From positions 1-10,580 of the forward strand of contig JAEXTA010000192.1 in assembly GCA_023453665.1 (NCBI GenBank): DNA of 10,580 nt, read 5' to 3'. This DNA is from Bacteroidota bacterium. GTDB lineage: Bacteria; Bacteroidota; Ignavibacteria; Ignavibacteriales; Ignavibacteriaceae. The position numbers were made by a program, and so were the translations under genes. The notes beneath the pieces are model-generated. The model was not told the origin of the DNA and ran no database searches. It was given only the letters and a program-made list of their open reading frames with translations. Of this stretch, positions 1 to 8,140 are shown piece after piece. Every line of letters begins with the position of its first letter. The first letter of the stretch is position 1.

Positions 1-566
1 ATATTACAATTCAATTTGTCAAAGTTTTCGGCTATCCATTTCTCCTGCCTGATGGAACCAAGCCCAACCCACAATACGTTTGTGCGTGCGTTATTAATTT
101 TATCTACTGTGTTTTCATTTATATCATTATAACCATTCAGTGAACCTGATATAGTAAGTTCGGGGAATAATGTTTTGATTTTATTCACAGCATCCTTCAA
201 AGTTTCATTATCAGAACCAAGCAGAAATACTTTCCATTTTTTTTCTGAAGCTTTGGATAAAAATTTAAATGCCTCATCTGTCCAGTTTAATCTTTGAAAC
301 TTTTTTCCTTTAAGTAAAAGATTGCAGGCAAACTGAATCCCAATACCGTCGATGTGATTATACGTAAATGCATTTATATTTTTTTGCATCGAATTATTCT
401 TGGCAGAATATCTTACCGTATGCGGATTAACATAACCCACTGAGATTTTTTTATTCTCAAGAATTGAATCTTCAGCTAACCGGATTATTGTATTAAAATC
501 CAGATCAGAAAATGTAATCCCGAGTAAGTTATATTTTTTGATGCCTGACGAAATGTTATCAACCAT
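1..566 (-). CDS. WecG/TagA/CpsF family glycosyltransferase (GT26), C-terminus cut by window edge
   Basis: My own translation of the minus strand from the ATG at 566-564 stays open to the window edge and gives 188 codons of the N-terminal part. It matches the GT26 family, which transfers a sugar (such as N-acetylmannosamine or ManNAcA) to an undecaprenyl-linked acceptor at the inner face of the cytoplasmic membrane. Visible family landmarks are the V-N-P-H stretch (residues 46-49), the D-G-I-G loop with Asp73 at the place of the proposed catalytic base of TagA, an Arg followed by a W-T-D stretch (92-96), and L-G-S-I-R-Q-E-K-W-I (169-178), the counterpart of the usual L-G-x-P-K-Q-E-x-W. The usual Pro is Ile here. 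The start overlaps the upstream GT4 gene by 8 nt, which suggests translational coupling. The family call is firm; the sugar and acceptor are unknown. The membrane-associating C-terminal tail would lie outside the window. Confidence 0.88.
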   Translation of the reverse strand, partial: MVDNISSGIKKYNLLGITFSDLDFNTIIRLAEDSILENKKISVGYVNPHTVRYSAKNNSMQKNINAFTYNHIDGIGIQFACNLLLKGKKFQRLNWTDEAFKFLSKASEKKWKVFLLGSDNETLKDAVNKIKTLFPELTISGSLNGYNDINENTVDKINNARTNVLWVGLGSIRQEKWIAENFDKLNCN

Positions 567-1644
567 TTTTTATAAGAGTATTATAAGTGTTAATCAGATC
601 TGAGAAATATTTTTCGTAATCACAATTTGATTTAACTTTATTGTAAAGGTGTTCGCCTGTTTTCGAAATTAATGGTAAGCTATTTAATACATATTCTATC
701 TTTTCTGTTAATTCGTCAGCACTGCCCGGTGTTACAAGAAAGCCATTCACATTATCTTCGATAAATTCACCTATACCACCGGTATTGCTTCCGATAAATA
801 TTTTTTTCATTGCGCCGGCTTCAAGCATAACATAAGGGAAAGGATCTTCAATAGAAGGAAGAACAATTACATCAGCAATTTTGTAATAAGGTCTCAAATC
901 TTTTTGTGGTTCAAGAATTTTAATCCTGCTGCTTCCCTTAATTTGTATTCTCAAATCATCATCTGATATTGTTCCAATAATTAATAATTTCACACTTATT
1001 GATTTGTCAACTTTATCAAATGCTTTGATAAGCACATCACTGCCTTTTATCCTGCTTATTCTGCCTGCAAACAGAATTATTCTGTCATTGGTACTATATC
1101 CTGATGATTTCCTGAATTCATCCGGTTCCGTTTTTATATCTTCATAAAAAGAATCATCGATACAATTGTAAAGTGTGATAGTTCTGGCAATTGCGTCAGG
1201 ATAATTTTTCTTTAAATGATTCTCAACTGATTTACTTACAGCGATAATTTTGTCTGACTTGAAACTGAGATACTTCATCCCGGTTACAAAACTATGAACA
1301 GTTGTTATTGTTTTTATTTTCAGGAATCTTGCAACCAATACAGAAAGAAGTTCCGGATAACGATGATGTGTGTGGATCAATTTGATTTTATTTTTCACAC
1401 AGAATAAAAACAAGCTGACGAAATTAATTATCAATAAAAAAGGATTTTTATGGTCCTTCTTAAAATTCATTTTAAAAAAATTAAGATTATCAATTGAAGT
1501 CAACCTATCAAATGAGTCCCCGGAATTTGAAATGAAAAAGACTTTGTACTCTGGATTTTGACATAGTTTTTTGAGAGAAATATAAACGTGTTTGCTAACA
1601 CCGCAGGAGTAGTTGAAATCGGGTGATATGAGTAAAATGTTCAC
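559..1644 (-). CDS. GT4-family glycosyltransferase (GT-B fold)
   Basis: The 361-residue protein is a retaining GT-B glycosyltransferase of the GT4 type, probably cytoplasmic and adding one sugar to a lipid-linked glycan. The N-terminal acceptor domain begins with a beta strand and a Gly-Val loop near residue 15 (S-C-G-V-S-K-H) and has a H-T-H-H motif at 91-94. The C-terminal donor domain shows A-G-R-I-S-R-I-K-G (193-201), with Arg195 and Lys200 where donor-phosphate contacts are expected. It also has E-D-P-F-P-Y-V-M-L-E (266-275), the E-x7-E region, where Asp267 rather than Glu is seven residues before Glu275. The conserved nucleotide-sugar loop G-G-I-G-E follows (289-293). The start is GTG, one nucleotide after the TAA of the GT9 gene, and the next ATG in frame is too deep to be the start. 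The end overlaps the GT26 gene by 8 nt. Donor and acceptor cannot be told from sequence. Confidence 0.92.
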   Translation of the reverse strand: MNILLISPDFNYSCGVSKHVYISLKKLCQNPEYKVFFISNSGDSFDRLTSIDNLNFFKMNFKKDHKNPFLLIINFVSLFLFCVKNKIKLIHTHHRYPELLSVLVARFLKIKTITTVHSFVTGMKYLSFKSDKIIAVSKSVENHLKKNYPDAIARTITLYNCIDDSFYEDIKTEPDEFRKSSGYSTNDRIILFAGRISRIKGSDVLIKAFDKVDKSISVKLLIIGTISDDDLRIQIKGSSRIKILEPQKDLRPYYKIADVIVLPSIEDPFPYVMLEAGAMKKIFIGSNTGGIGEFIEDNVNGFLVTPGSADELTEKIEYVLNSLPLISKTGEHLYNKVKSNCDYEKYFSDLINTYNTLIKNG

Positions 1645-1645
1645 C

Positions 1646-2800
1646 TTAATTTCTTTCCATCAGCTCAATACAATTACTATAAACTTCATCCACCTCAACA
1701 AGAGAGAGACAGTAGGTCTCTTTATAAATACAGTTCCACTCACAATTAAAACAATCCAGTTGAAAATATTTGCAAAAAGAGTTTTCACTTTTAGTATAGG
1801 GGAAAAATTTTTTAAAGTTGCCGCCGCCGATTATGGCGACATAGGGTTTTCCAAATAACTGCGCGATGTGAGTAAATCCCGAATCAAGTCCGATAAATAA
1901 AGAAGAATTCCTGATGAGATAGACGCATTCTGCAAAATTAAAATTTCCGGCATAACCCTTAATCTTATTGCCGTCCGAAATAAAATTAATAATTGATTCC
2001 TGCTCTGAGGTCCCTAAAAGTATAACCTCGGTTTTTTCAGCGAGTTTATTTGCAAGTATTTTGAATTTTTCTTTTGGCCAGTTCCTGATATTTTCAGATG
2101 ATGATGGGGCAATGAGAATGTACTTATCGACCAAATCAATGTGCGTTTCTTTACAAGAAATTAATCCAGGAAAACTATTTTGCTCTGAATATACAGTTCC
2201 ATAAACACTCTGAAAAAGTAAATGTAATCTTGTGCTTTCATTAATCTCATTGGATTGCAAAACAAAAGTGTACCTCGCTATATTCTTTGTAAGAATTGAA
2301 CCGGGCAGATAGTTTGAGACACTAACTACAGCCGCTGTAAAGCGTGCGTTACAATTCAGAGAAATTTCATCGTTAAGAATTCCGCGTGAGGGACTGATAT
2401 TCAGTACTTTATCAAAATTAAATTTTCGTAATGTGTGAAGGAAAATAATACGGTATATCGGTGACCGCTTGTATTTATTTATATCAACTGCGAAAACTTT
2501 AAAAGGTTTGTCATCTGAAAAAATTCCATTAAAAAATTTAATATCAGTAAGCAGAACAACATTTTTATCACTCTCAATTGATGCGACATTATGAATAAAC
2601 TGAAGTGATAAGACTAAATCCCCAAGTTTTTCTGTATTGATGATCAATACGCTTGCCGACTTACCCTCATTGTTTTTAGTTAGGAATGGTTTTACCAAAA
2701 CGAAATATGAGATTTGAAATATGTACGCGCGTAGTTTTGTAAAAATTAACTTGAAATCCTGACTCTTTCTTTGCAACCAGTTTTTAGGTTTAAGTTTCAT
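1646..2800 (-). CDS. GT9 family (heptosyltransferase-like) glycosyltransferase with C-terminal Cys cluster
   Basis: This 384-residue protein belongs to the GT9 family, GT-B enzymes typified by the LPS heptosyltransferases WaaC and WaaF. The N-terminal domain follows a ~45-residue basic/hydrophobic extension and carries the family start motif L-I-I-N-T-E-K-L-G-D (52-61); Asp61 aligns with the catalytic Asp of WaaC. The donor domain has I-A-P-S-S-S (230-235), R-N-W-P-K-E-K-F (239-246), L-L-G-T-S-E-Q-E (261-268) and the ADP-sugar-binding signature D-S-G-x-T-H (306-311). Near the end is a C-x2-C-x3-C-x6-C cluster (350, 353, 357, 364). The gene starts with ATG one nucleotide after the GT2 stop and ends one nucleotide before the GT4 start. 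GT9 members in polysaccharide loci need not use heptose, so the substrate is open. Confidence 0.88.
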   Translation of the reverse strand: MKLKPKNWLQRKSQDFKLIFTKLRAYIFQISYFVLVKPFLTKNNEGKSASVLIINTEKLGDLVLSLQFIHNVASIESDKNVVLLTDIKFFNGIFSDDKPFKVFAVDINKYKRSPIYRIIFLHTLRKFNFDKVLNISPSRGILNDEISLNCNARFTAAVVSVSNYLPGSILTKNIARYTFVLQSNEINESTRLHLLFQSVYGTVYSEQNSFPGLISCKETHIDLVDKYILIAPSSSENIRNWPKEKFKILANKLAEKTEVILLGTSEQESIINFISDGNKIKGYAGNFNFAECVYLIRNSSLFIGLDSGFTHIAQLFGKPYVAIIGGGNFKKFFPYTKSENSFCKYFQLDCFNCEWNCIYKETYCLSLVEVDEVYSNCIELMERN

Positions 2801-2801
2801 T

Positions 2802-3710
2802 TTATTTCTCAGGGAATTCTATTTTAGGATTGAAAAATATTCCTTTAAAGTAGAGAATAAAAAAATTGTAAAGGTAATTAAGTGAAGGTTTTCCTGAGTG
2901 AAATAATTGATCCTTATATAATCTGATAACAAAGAGTAATCCGCTTAAATAACCTCTAAGTCTCGACCTGTGAGTAATAGTGTTCCGGAGTATCGCAACA
3001 TAAACCATATTTCTTACGCCAAATAAAAACTTGATGTCCGATGTTTTAAGATTGAGATATGGCTTTGGATTGTTTGAACCACAGTAATGTGTTGCCTTAC
3101 TGTTAACAATCATAAACCCTTTATAGCCCTGCTTGATTATTCTAAGAGTAAACTCCGCATCATCGCCCCAGATAAAAAATTCTCTGCAAGGATAACCAGC
3201 TTTTTTTATTACATCTCTCCGGATAAGTAAAGAGCCGAATGATGCTGAAAGAATGGGTACAGGTTTTTCTGAGGATATTGAATTCAATAAACTATAAGGT
3301 TCAACGAGTTCTGGGATATTTGGATAAGCAAGATTGCCGTCAGTAAAATAAATTGTACTGCTGATGAATCCCGTACTTGCTTCTTTAGTAAGATTATAAC
3401 CAAACATTTTTTCCAGAGCATCGCTTTCAAAGACAATATCTGTATCGATACACCATACAAATTCATTTCCATTTTCATAAGCAGCTTTTATTCCGGCAAA
3501 TTGTCCGCCAGCACTGCCACTGTTTTCCTGTGTTATTACAGTTAAATCATTTTGGGCGGTTAACCATTCCTTAGTCCCATCTGTACTTGAATTATTTACG
3601 ATAATTATTTCATTTACTGCATATGTTTGTTTTCGAATGCTTGAGATACATTCTTTAAGCAATTCAAGCCTGTTAAACGTTACAACAACTGCGGCAACTT
3701 TGCTATTCAT
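2802..3710 (-). CDS. GT2 family glycosyltransferase, candidate galactofuranosyltransferase (GlfT-like)
   Basis: The 302-residue protein is an inverting GT-A enzyme of the GT2 family. It opens with V-A-A-V-V-V-T-F-N-R (5-14), then I-I-I-V-N-N-S-S-T-D-G-T (35-46) for UDP binding, and a metal-binding D-T-D (89-91). The F-I-W-G-D-D-A-E-F stretch (179-187) and a downstream His208 match the acceptor-site pattern of the galactofuranosyl- and rhamnosyltransferase subgroup, which includes mycobacterial GlfT. The C-terminal third is hydrophobic/basic and may associate with the inner membrane. Its ATG overlaps the glf stop as ATGA (3707-3710). This direct coupling to the enzyme that makes UDP-galactofuranose is the main reason to suggest Galf as donor. 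GT2 membership is firm; Galf specificity is inference, and a rhamnosyltransferase is the main alternative. Confidence 0.88.
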   Translation of the reverse strand: MNSKVAAVVVTFNRLELLKECISSIRKQTYAVNEIIIVNNSSTDGTKEWLTAQNDLTVITQENSGSAGGQFAGIKAAYENGNEFVWCIDTDIVFESDALEKMFGYNLTKEASTGFISSTIYFTDGNLAYPNIPELVEPYSLLNSISSEKPVPILSASFGSLLIRRDVIKKAGYPCREFFIWGDDAEFTLRIIKQGYKGFMIVNSKATHYCGSNNPKPYLNLKTSDIKFLFGVRNMVYVAILRNTITHRSRLRGYLSGLLFVIRLYKDQLFHSGKPSLNYLYNFFILYFKGIFFNPKIEFPEK

Positions 3711-4807
3711 TGTTTCGATATTTCCACAAATTTATTTAAAGCTGCTGCGACAGTCTGATCCATATTGAAGTATTGATATTCAGCAAGCCTGCCTATGAAA
3801 AATACGTTTGTAAGTTTATCAGCCTCAGCTTTGATTCTTTTATAAACTTCCCTGTTACTATTCGTTGGGATAGGGTAATATGGCTCACCCTCAAATGTCG
3901 GAAATTCAAAAGATACCGTTGTGGATTCAGTTGTCTGACCACTCAATTTATTATGCTCAATAACTCTTGTATACGCCGGAGCAGCATCAACATAATTAAC
4001 CTGCGCGACAGGCTGAAAGGAATCTGTTTTATAATTTTCATATTCAAATCTTATCGATCTGTACGGTAGTTTTCCGAATCCATAGTTGAAAAAATAATCC
4101 GCCGGCCCTGTATATATCATTTTGTTAAAATGAATTGAATCAAGAACGGACCTGTAATCTGTATTGAGAACAACTTCAATGTTTTTATGCGAAAGTATTC
4201 TCTCAAACATTTTTGTGTAACCGTCTTTGGGCATAAACTGGTATTTGTCAGCAAAGTACCTGCAATCATCATTTGTTCTCACGGGAATTCTTCCGCATAC
4301 AGTTGGAGATAAATCCTCCGGGTATAAATTCCATTGTTTGAATGTGTAATGTTTAAAAAATTTTTCAAACAATTCCTTTCCTACCTGGTTTATAATTATA
4401 TCTTCGGAATTTTTTATCGGGAATCTTTTTTCCTTTATGCTATCAAAATATTTTTCAACTTCAACATCTGTTTTTAAGTTTAATCCATAATACTTATTCA
4501 ATGTAATTCTGTTTATTGGGATCGGATAAAATTCATGACCTATTTTTGCCAGGACTTTGTGTTCATATTCCCGCCACTCTGTGAACCTGGAAAGGTAGTC
4601 AAATACTTCTTTGCTGTTTGTATGGAAAATATGAGGACCGTACCGATGAACAAGAATACCGTGTTCATCATATTCGTCAAAAGCATTGCCGCCAATATGA
4701 TTTCTTTTTTCAACAACTATAACTTTTTTGTTTAGCTGTGAAGCAATCCTCTCCGCCATGACAGAGCCTGCGAACCCGGCACCTACAACTAAATAATCGC
4801 ACTTCAT
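3707..4807 (-). CDS. glf: UDP-galactopyranose mutase
   Basis: The product is a flavoenzyme that interconverts UDP-galactopyranose and UDP-galactofuranose in the cytoplasm, supplying Galf for surface glycans. At 366 residues it is the length of the bacterial enzyme (about 367 in E. coli). The N-terminal FAD fold shows G-A-G-F-A-G (9-14) and an acidic strand end at Glu33 followed by H-I-G-G-N (37-41). H-R-Y-G-P-H-I-F-H-T (54-63) is the characteristic active-site loop. F-K-Q-W (156-159) carries the uridine-stacking Trp. Arg173 and Arg281 fall where the two substrate-phosphate-binding arginines lie in the E. coli and Klebsiella enzymes. The C-terminal G-R-L-A-E-Y-Q-Y-F-N-M-D-Q (339-351) is the conserved FAD/substrate-binding end. 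The gene is joined by 4-nt ATGA overlaps to the flippase upstream and the GT2 gene downstream. No key residue is missing, so an active enzyme is expected. Confidence 0.97.
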   Translation of the reverse strand: MKCDYLVVGAGFAGSVMAERIASQLNKKVIVVEKRNHIGGNAFDEYDEHGILVHRYGPHIFHTNSKEVFDYLSRFTEWREYEHKVLAKIGHEFYPIPINRITLNKYYGLNLKTDVEVEKYFDSIKEKRFPIKNSEDIIINQVGKELFEKFFKHYTFKQWNLYPEDLSPTVCGRIPVRTNDDCRYFADKYQFMPKDGYTKMFERILSHKNIEVVLNTDYRSVLDSIHFNKMIYTGPADYFFNYGFGKLPYRSIRFEYENYKTDSFQPVAQVNYVDAAPAYTRVIEHNKLSGQTTESTTVSFEFPTFEGEPYYPIPTNSNREVYKRIKAEADKLTNVFFIGRLAEYQYFNMDQTVAAALNKFVEISKQ

Positions 4808-6072
4808 ATAATTTTTATCTTACGTTTCAACAGGTAAAAAAGAAAAGATGAAGTTACAAATGTCTCCGTGATCACAACAGAAACAGATGTACCTATTTCA
4901 AAATAAAGCGGAACAATTATTAATGAAACAACTACGTTCAATACTCCTGCAATAAATAAAATAATTGCAAAAGCTTTGTCACGTTTTAGCGGAAGCATAG
5001 TTTGTACACCTGTTACATTACTGAAAGTGATCAGGAATGGAAGCCATGCAATAATCTTAAGCACAAGAACAGATTGAATGTAACCTTCACCCAAAATTAT
5101 ATCCACAAGTTGACCGGCAAAGAAAAACAGGATCAAAGAAATTGAAATTCCTCCGACAAGTGCGATGCGGAGTATTTTTTTATTGAAGTTTATGAAGGCT
5201 TCCTGAGAAACGGACAACAGATGATTGACATAAGGGAATACAGTCTGCAATAACGGGTTCATCATTGCCTGAAGTGCAGATCGGATTTTATCAGCGGCGG
5301 TATAATATCCAACTACTTTATTGTCTGTGAACAATCCAAGTATGAATGCATTTGAAGTCGTGTACAAATTAATAGAAATCTGCGATAAGAAAATACTCCA
5401 GCCGCTTTTTAACTGATACTTCATTTCTCTAAAAGATGGGAAACTGAATTTTACTGAAAATGATTTCCTCACAATAAATAATCCGACCAACGCGATTACA
5501 ATTTGAGTTGATGAATTGATTGCAGTCAGCATCAGGTAATCATTTTCTGATGTGATTAGAATGAATATAAGACCTGTAAACAATGCTCTTACTGAAATAT
5601 TAATGAATAGGATGTATTTCATTTTTTCGATGCCCTGGAAAAACCAAACCGGGAAAAATGTAGAACCTAAAATCGTAGCGAATGCAAAAACGTAGAGTAA
5701 TATTTCTTTGTAAAAGATTTCAAATGAGAAAAGAATAATTAGAAAAAAGACTGTGGATAGGAGGAACAAATATATTTTTACACCAAGTACTGAAGAATAT
5801 ATTTCATTTAGCTTTGCTTTATCATCTCTGTTAACTGAAATATCTTTTGTTGCAGAAAGAGTAAAGCCGTAATCTGTTAACAATGAAAAGTATGCACAAA
5901 ATGCTGTTGCAAAATTAACAAGTCCGAATTTTTCAGGTCCTAAAACACGGACAAGGTAAGGAAGTGTAATCATTGGAATAAGGTAATTGCTGATCTGTAA
6001 AACAGTAAGCGATGAAAAATTACTTATTAAATTTTTCTTTTCCCCTGTTCTATTTTTAAATGGGTTGTTCAA
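4804..6072 (-). CDS. Wzx-type polysaccharide flippase (PST family, MATE/MOP superfamily)
   Basis: This 422-residue, strongly hydrophobic protein has about 12-13 predicted membrane-spanning stretches. Its N-terminus reads like many O-antigen/exopolysaccharide flippases: a basic, polar start, then T-V-L-Q-I-S-N-Y-L-I-P, then Y-L-V-R-V-L-G-P-E-K-F-G-L-V-N-F (positions about 39-54). It also has the F-F-P-V-W-F-F-Q-G-I-E segment of the family near the middle. It would move an undecaprenyl-linked repeat unit across the inner membrane. The start chosen is TTG at 6072-6070. The reading frame stays open some way upstream and the next Met is at residue 34, inside the first helix, so the exact start is uncertain. 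A 17-nt gap separates it from the EnvC-like gene, the longest in the operon. The end overlaps glf by 4 nt (ATGA). Confidence 0.9.
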   Translation of the reverse strand: MNNPFKNRTGEKKNLISNFSSLTVLQISNYLIPMITLPYLVRVLGPEKFGLVNFATAFCAYFSLLTDYGFTLSATKDISVNRDDKAKLNEIYSSVLGVKIYLFLLSTVFFLIILFSFEIFYKEILLYVFAFATILGSTFFPVWFFQGIEKMKYILFINISVRALFTGLIFILITSENDYLMLTAINSSTQIVIALVGLFIVRKSFSVKFSFPSFREMKYQLKSGWSIFLSQISINLYTTSNAFILGLFTDNKVVGYYTAADKIRSALQAMMNPLLQTVFPYVNHLLSVSQEAFINFNKKILRIALVGGISISLILFFFAGQLVDIILGEGYIQSVLVLKIIAWLPFLITFSNVTGVQTMLPLKRDKAFAIILFIAGVLNVVVSLIIVPLYFEIGTSVSVVITETFVTSSFLFYLLKRKIKII

Positions 6073-6089
6073 ATTATTAGAAGGAATAA

Positions 6090-7355
6090 TTACTTTCTTG
6101 CAAGCCAGGTTTCAGGATTCTGATTATTCCTGGAACTCCATATTTCAAAGTGCAGAATGTTACCGTCTATACTCTCACCGACTTTAGCAATAAGTGAACC
6201 GGCTTTAACTTTATCACCTTCGGAAACTAAAATCTCGGAAAGATGACTATACACAGTTCTGTATTCATCTTTGTGTGTTATAATAATTACACTTCCGTAG
6301 CCGGGTATCCAGTCGATAGCAGAGACAATACCATCGGCAACCGATTTAACATTTAGATCAGACGAAGCTTTAATATCTATTCCGTAATTAAGTGTTACAG
6401 TGTTAAGCTTTTGATTTTTATGTTCGCCGAATTTCTTTATTACTTTTCCATTTAGTATGGGCCAGTTAAGTTTTCCTTTTAAAGCCGAAAATGATGAAAG
6501 CCCTTTTGTATCAATGCTAAAATCAGTTACTATTTCATTTGTTTCGCTTTTAATTTCATTCTTCGATGTGCTTGTTATGTTTTTCTGATTTTTATTTCTT
6601 TCTGCTAAAAGCCGGACTTCTTCTTTTTTTCTTCTTTCAGCATCTTCAATTAATTTTGAAATAAGATTCCGGATTTTTACTTCTGCCTGTTTTTTTGTAT
6701 CAATTTCTTTTTTCAGTTCTGTTTTATCATTGCTTATTGCAGCAATTATTTTTTTTCGCTCACCAAGCTTGGCAGTCAGCACTTTTTCTTCGTCAACTTT
6801 TTTCCTGACAAGTTCTGATTTTTCTTTTTTCTCAATTTCAAGTTTCGATTTAGCTTCAGCAAGTTGCTGTTTACTTTCATTATATTTTACCAGATCTGTT
6901 TGTCTTCTTCTGGAAAATTCCCGTAAATATTTATAACGAAGCAGTGCCTGGTTAAAGTTATCTGAATCAATTATGCTCATCAGTTGATTTGGATTACCAT
7001 ATTTATAAACCGACACAACATACTTTGAGTAATTTTCCTGAAGGATCTTTATCTGCTGTGCAAGGCTGTCAATTTGGTTTTCCGTAAGAACTATCTGGTT
7101 TTCTTTTTGTTTCTCTTCAACCCTTAACTGCCCTATTACTTTGTTGATTAAAAAACTTTGCCTGCTGAAGTTTTCAAGAGCGGAGTAAGATTCTTTTTCT
7201 TTTTTTGTTTTTTGATTCAGTTCTTTTTCCAGTTGAATAATTTCATTTTTTATTTCAGATAGTTCATCCTGCTTTTCTTTAATTTGTTCCTGGGCAAAAA
7301 CAAATAAGAAACCGAATGTTATAATCAATAAAAAATATTTATTCAGCTTTACCAT
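6090..7355 (-). CDS. EnvC-like murein hydrolase activator, degenerate M23/LytM domain
   Basis: The 421-residue exported protein has three parts. A signal peptide at residues 1-21 probably ends V-F-A before Gln22. A long charged coiled coil (about 22-265) is rich in Glu, Lys and Gln heptads. A C-terminal LytM/M23 domain (about 296-421) ends N-P-E-T-W-L-A-R-K, much like E. coli EnvC. Active M23 peptidases use an H-x3-D motif, a further His, and an H-x-H motif. Here the first zinc ligand is Asn323 (N-Y-G-I-D, Asp327 kept) and the first His of H-x-H is Ile400 (I-L-H, His402 kept); His371 is kept. This predicts no metallopeptidase activity, as in EnvC, which activates periplasmic amidases that split peptidoglycan during division. 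The start overlaps the DUF4292 gene by 7 nt. The fold is firm; activator function is inferred from the missing residues. Confidence 0.88.
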   Translation of the reverse strand: MVKLNKYFLLIITFGFLFVFAQEQIKEKQDELSEIKNEIIQLEKELNQKTKKEKESYSALENFSRQSFLINKVIGQLRVEEKQKENQIVLTENQIDSLAQQIKILQENYSKYVVSVYKYGNPNQLMSIIDSDNFNQALLRYKYLREFSRRRQTDLVKYNESKQQLAEAKSKLEIEKKEKSELVRKKVDEEKVLTAKLGERKKIIAAISNDKTELKKEIDTKKQAEVKIRNLISKLIEDAERRKKEEVRLLAERNKNQKNITSTSKNEIKSETNEIVTDFSIDTKGLSSFSALKGKLNWPILNGKVIKKFGEHKNQKLNTVTLNYGIDIKASSDLNVKSVADGIVSAIDWIPGYGSVIIITHKDEYRTVYSHLSEILVSEGDKVKAGSLIAKVGESIDGNILHFEIWSSRNNQNPETWLARK

Positions 7356-8140
7356 TTAATCCTTGTTGCATCACCGGGTAATTTGAAATCAATAAAAATA
7401 TTATTCCCGTTCGCGTTTACTTTTTTATAATCGATAGTAACTTTTTGTTTTTCACTTTTGTTCTGAACTTCGATGTGATATGGTATTGCAACTGTTTCTA
7501 TTGATTGAAATTTTGAATATTGACCTGACAACAATGTTTCGCCTGATAATGTTGAAACTTCGTAACTGGTAATTCCGAGTTCCCTTACATCGACCTGGTA
7601 CCTGGAGATTTTTTCTCTTTCATTGTCAACGTAGGTCAGTTCATACTTGTCGTAAATAACTTCGTAATTGTCGGGATTTTTATAAAGATTCTCCGTAAGA
7701 TTAACTGAGCCAATAAATGCATCCATCAACTCATTGAAACCAAGATTAATTTTAAAAATACTTCTCAGTATTTCATCATCAGGTTTTCCTTCATAAGATG
7801 TGTTTTGCAGAGCATCATAAAAGATGAAATTATTTTTTGTAACAAGTGCCTGTGCAAGTTCAATTCCAAAAGGGCCCATTACAGAAAGGTAAATTGAATC
7901 CGGTTTTTGCAGCACAACCCTGAATGATGCTGAATTATCAAATTGTGCAGATTTAACTGTAAGTGTTCCGTTGCCTTCAAAGTTTTTTATTCGTCTCCGG
8001 TTCACTTCAAGTTTATTTATTAATCTTTCTGAAGAAAGGATTTCAACTTCCTCGGTTGGTTTAGAAGGGACACATCCTTCTATAAACATCAAATTCAGTA
8101 TTCCAATCAGTACGATTAAAATTTTATGATAGAATTTCAA
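7349..8140 (-). CDS. DUF4292-type lipoprotein, LolB-like fold (predicted)
   Basis: The 263-residue protein begins with a basic N-terminus and a hydrophobic stretch ending F-I-E-G-C (19-23). That is a lipoprotein signal with Cys23 as the lipidation site, though Glu at -2 is unusual for a lipobox. The rest is a beta-rich soluble domain with the pattern seen in DUF4292 proteins of Bacteroidota: I-K-N-F-E-G-N-G-T-L-T-V (52-63), F-R-V-V-L-Q-K-P-D-S-I-Y-L-S-V-M-G-P-F-G, a long run of strands, and a Q-K-V-T-I-D-Y strand near the C-terminus. This resembles LolA/LolB-type incomplete barrels that carry lipoproteins or lipids, but the resemblance is from pattern memory and its function is not known to me. 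The start is TTG, overlapping the TPR stop as TTGA (8137-8140), with an AAAGGTG site upstream. It sits between the TPR and EnvC-like genes. Confidence 0.78.
   Translation of the reverse strand: MKFYHKILIVLIGILNLMFIEGCVPSKPTEEVEILSSERLINKLEVNRRRIKNFEGNGTLTVKSAQFDNSASFRVVLQKPDSIYLSVMGPFGIELAQALVTKNNFIFYDALQNTSYEGKPDDEILRSIFKINLGFNELMDAFIGSVNLTENLYKNPDNYEVIYDKYELTYVDNEREKISRYQVDVRELGITSYEVSTLSGETLLSGQYSKFQSIETVAIPYHIEVQNKSEKQKVTIDYKKVNANGNNIFIDFKLPGDATRIKW

Noticed and set aside
1613..1858. 81-codon plus-strand open frame across the GT4/GT9 junction
   Set aside because: It is antisense to two firm glycosyltransferase genes with no recognisable domain; AT-rich sequence produces such frames by chance.
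3773..4069. 98-codon plus-strand open frame opposite glf
   Set aside because: glf is unambiguous on the minus strand, and the antisense product has no recognisable features.
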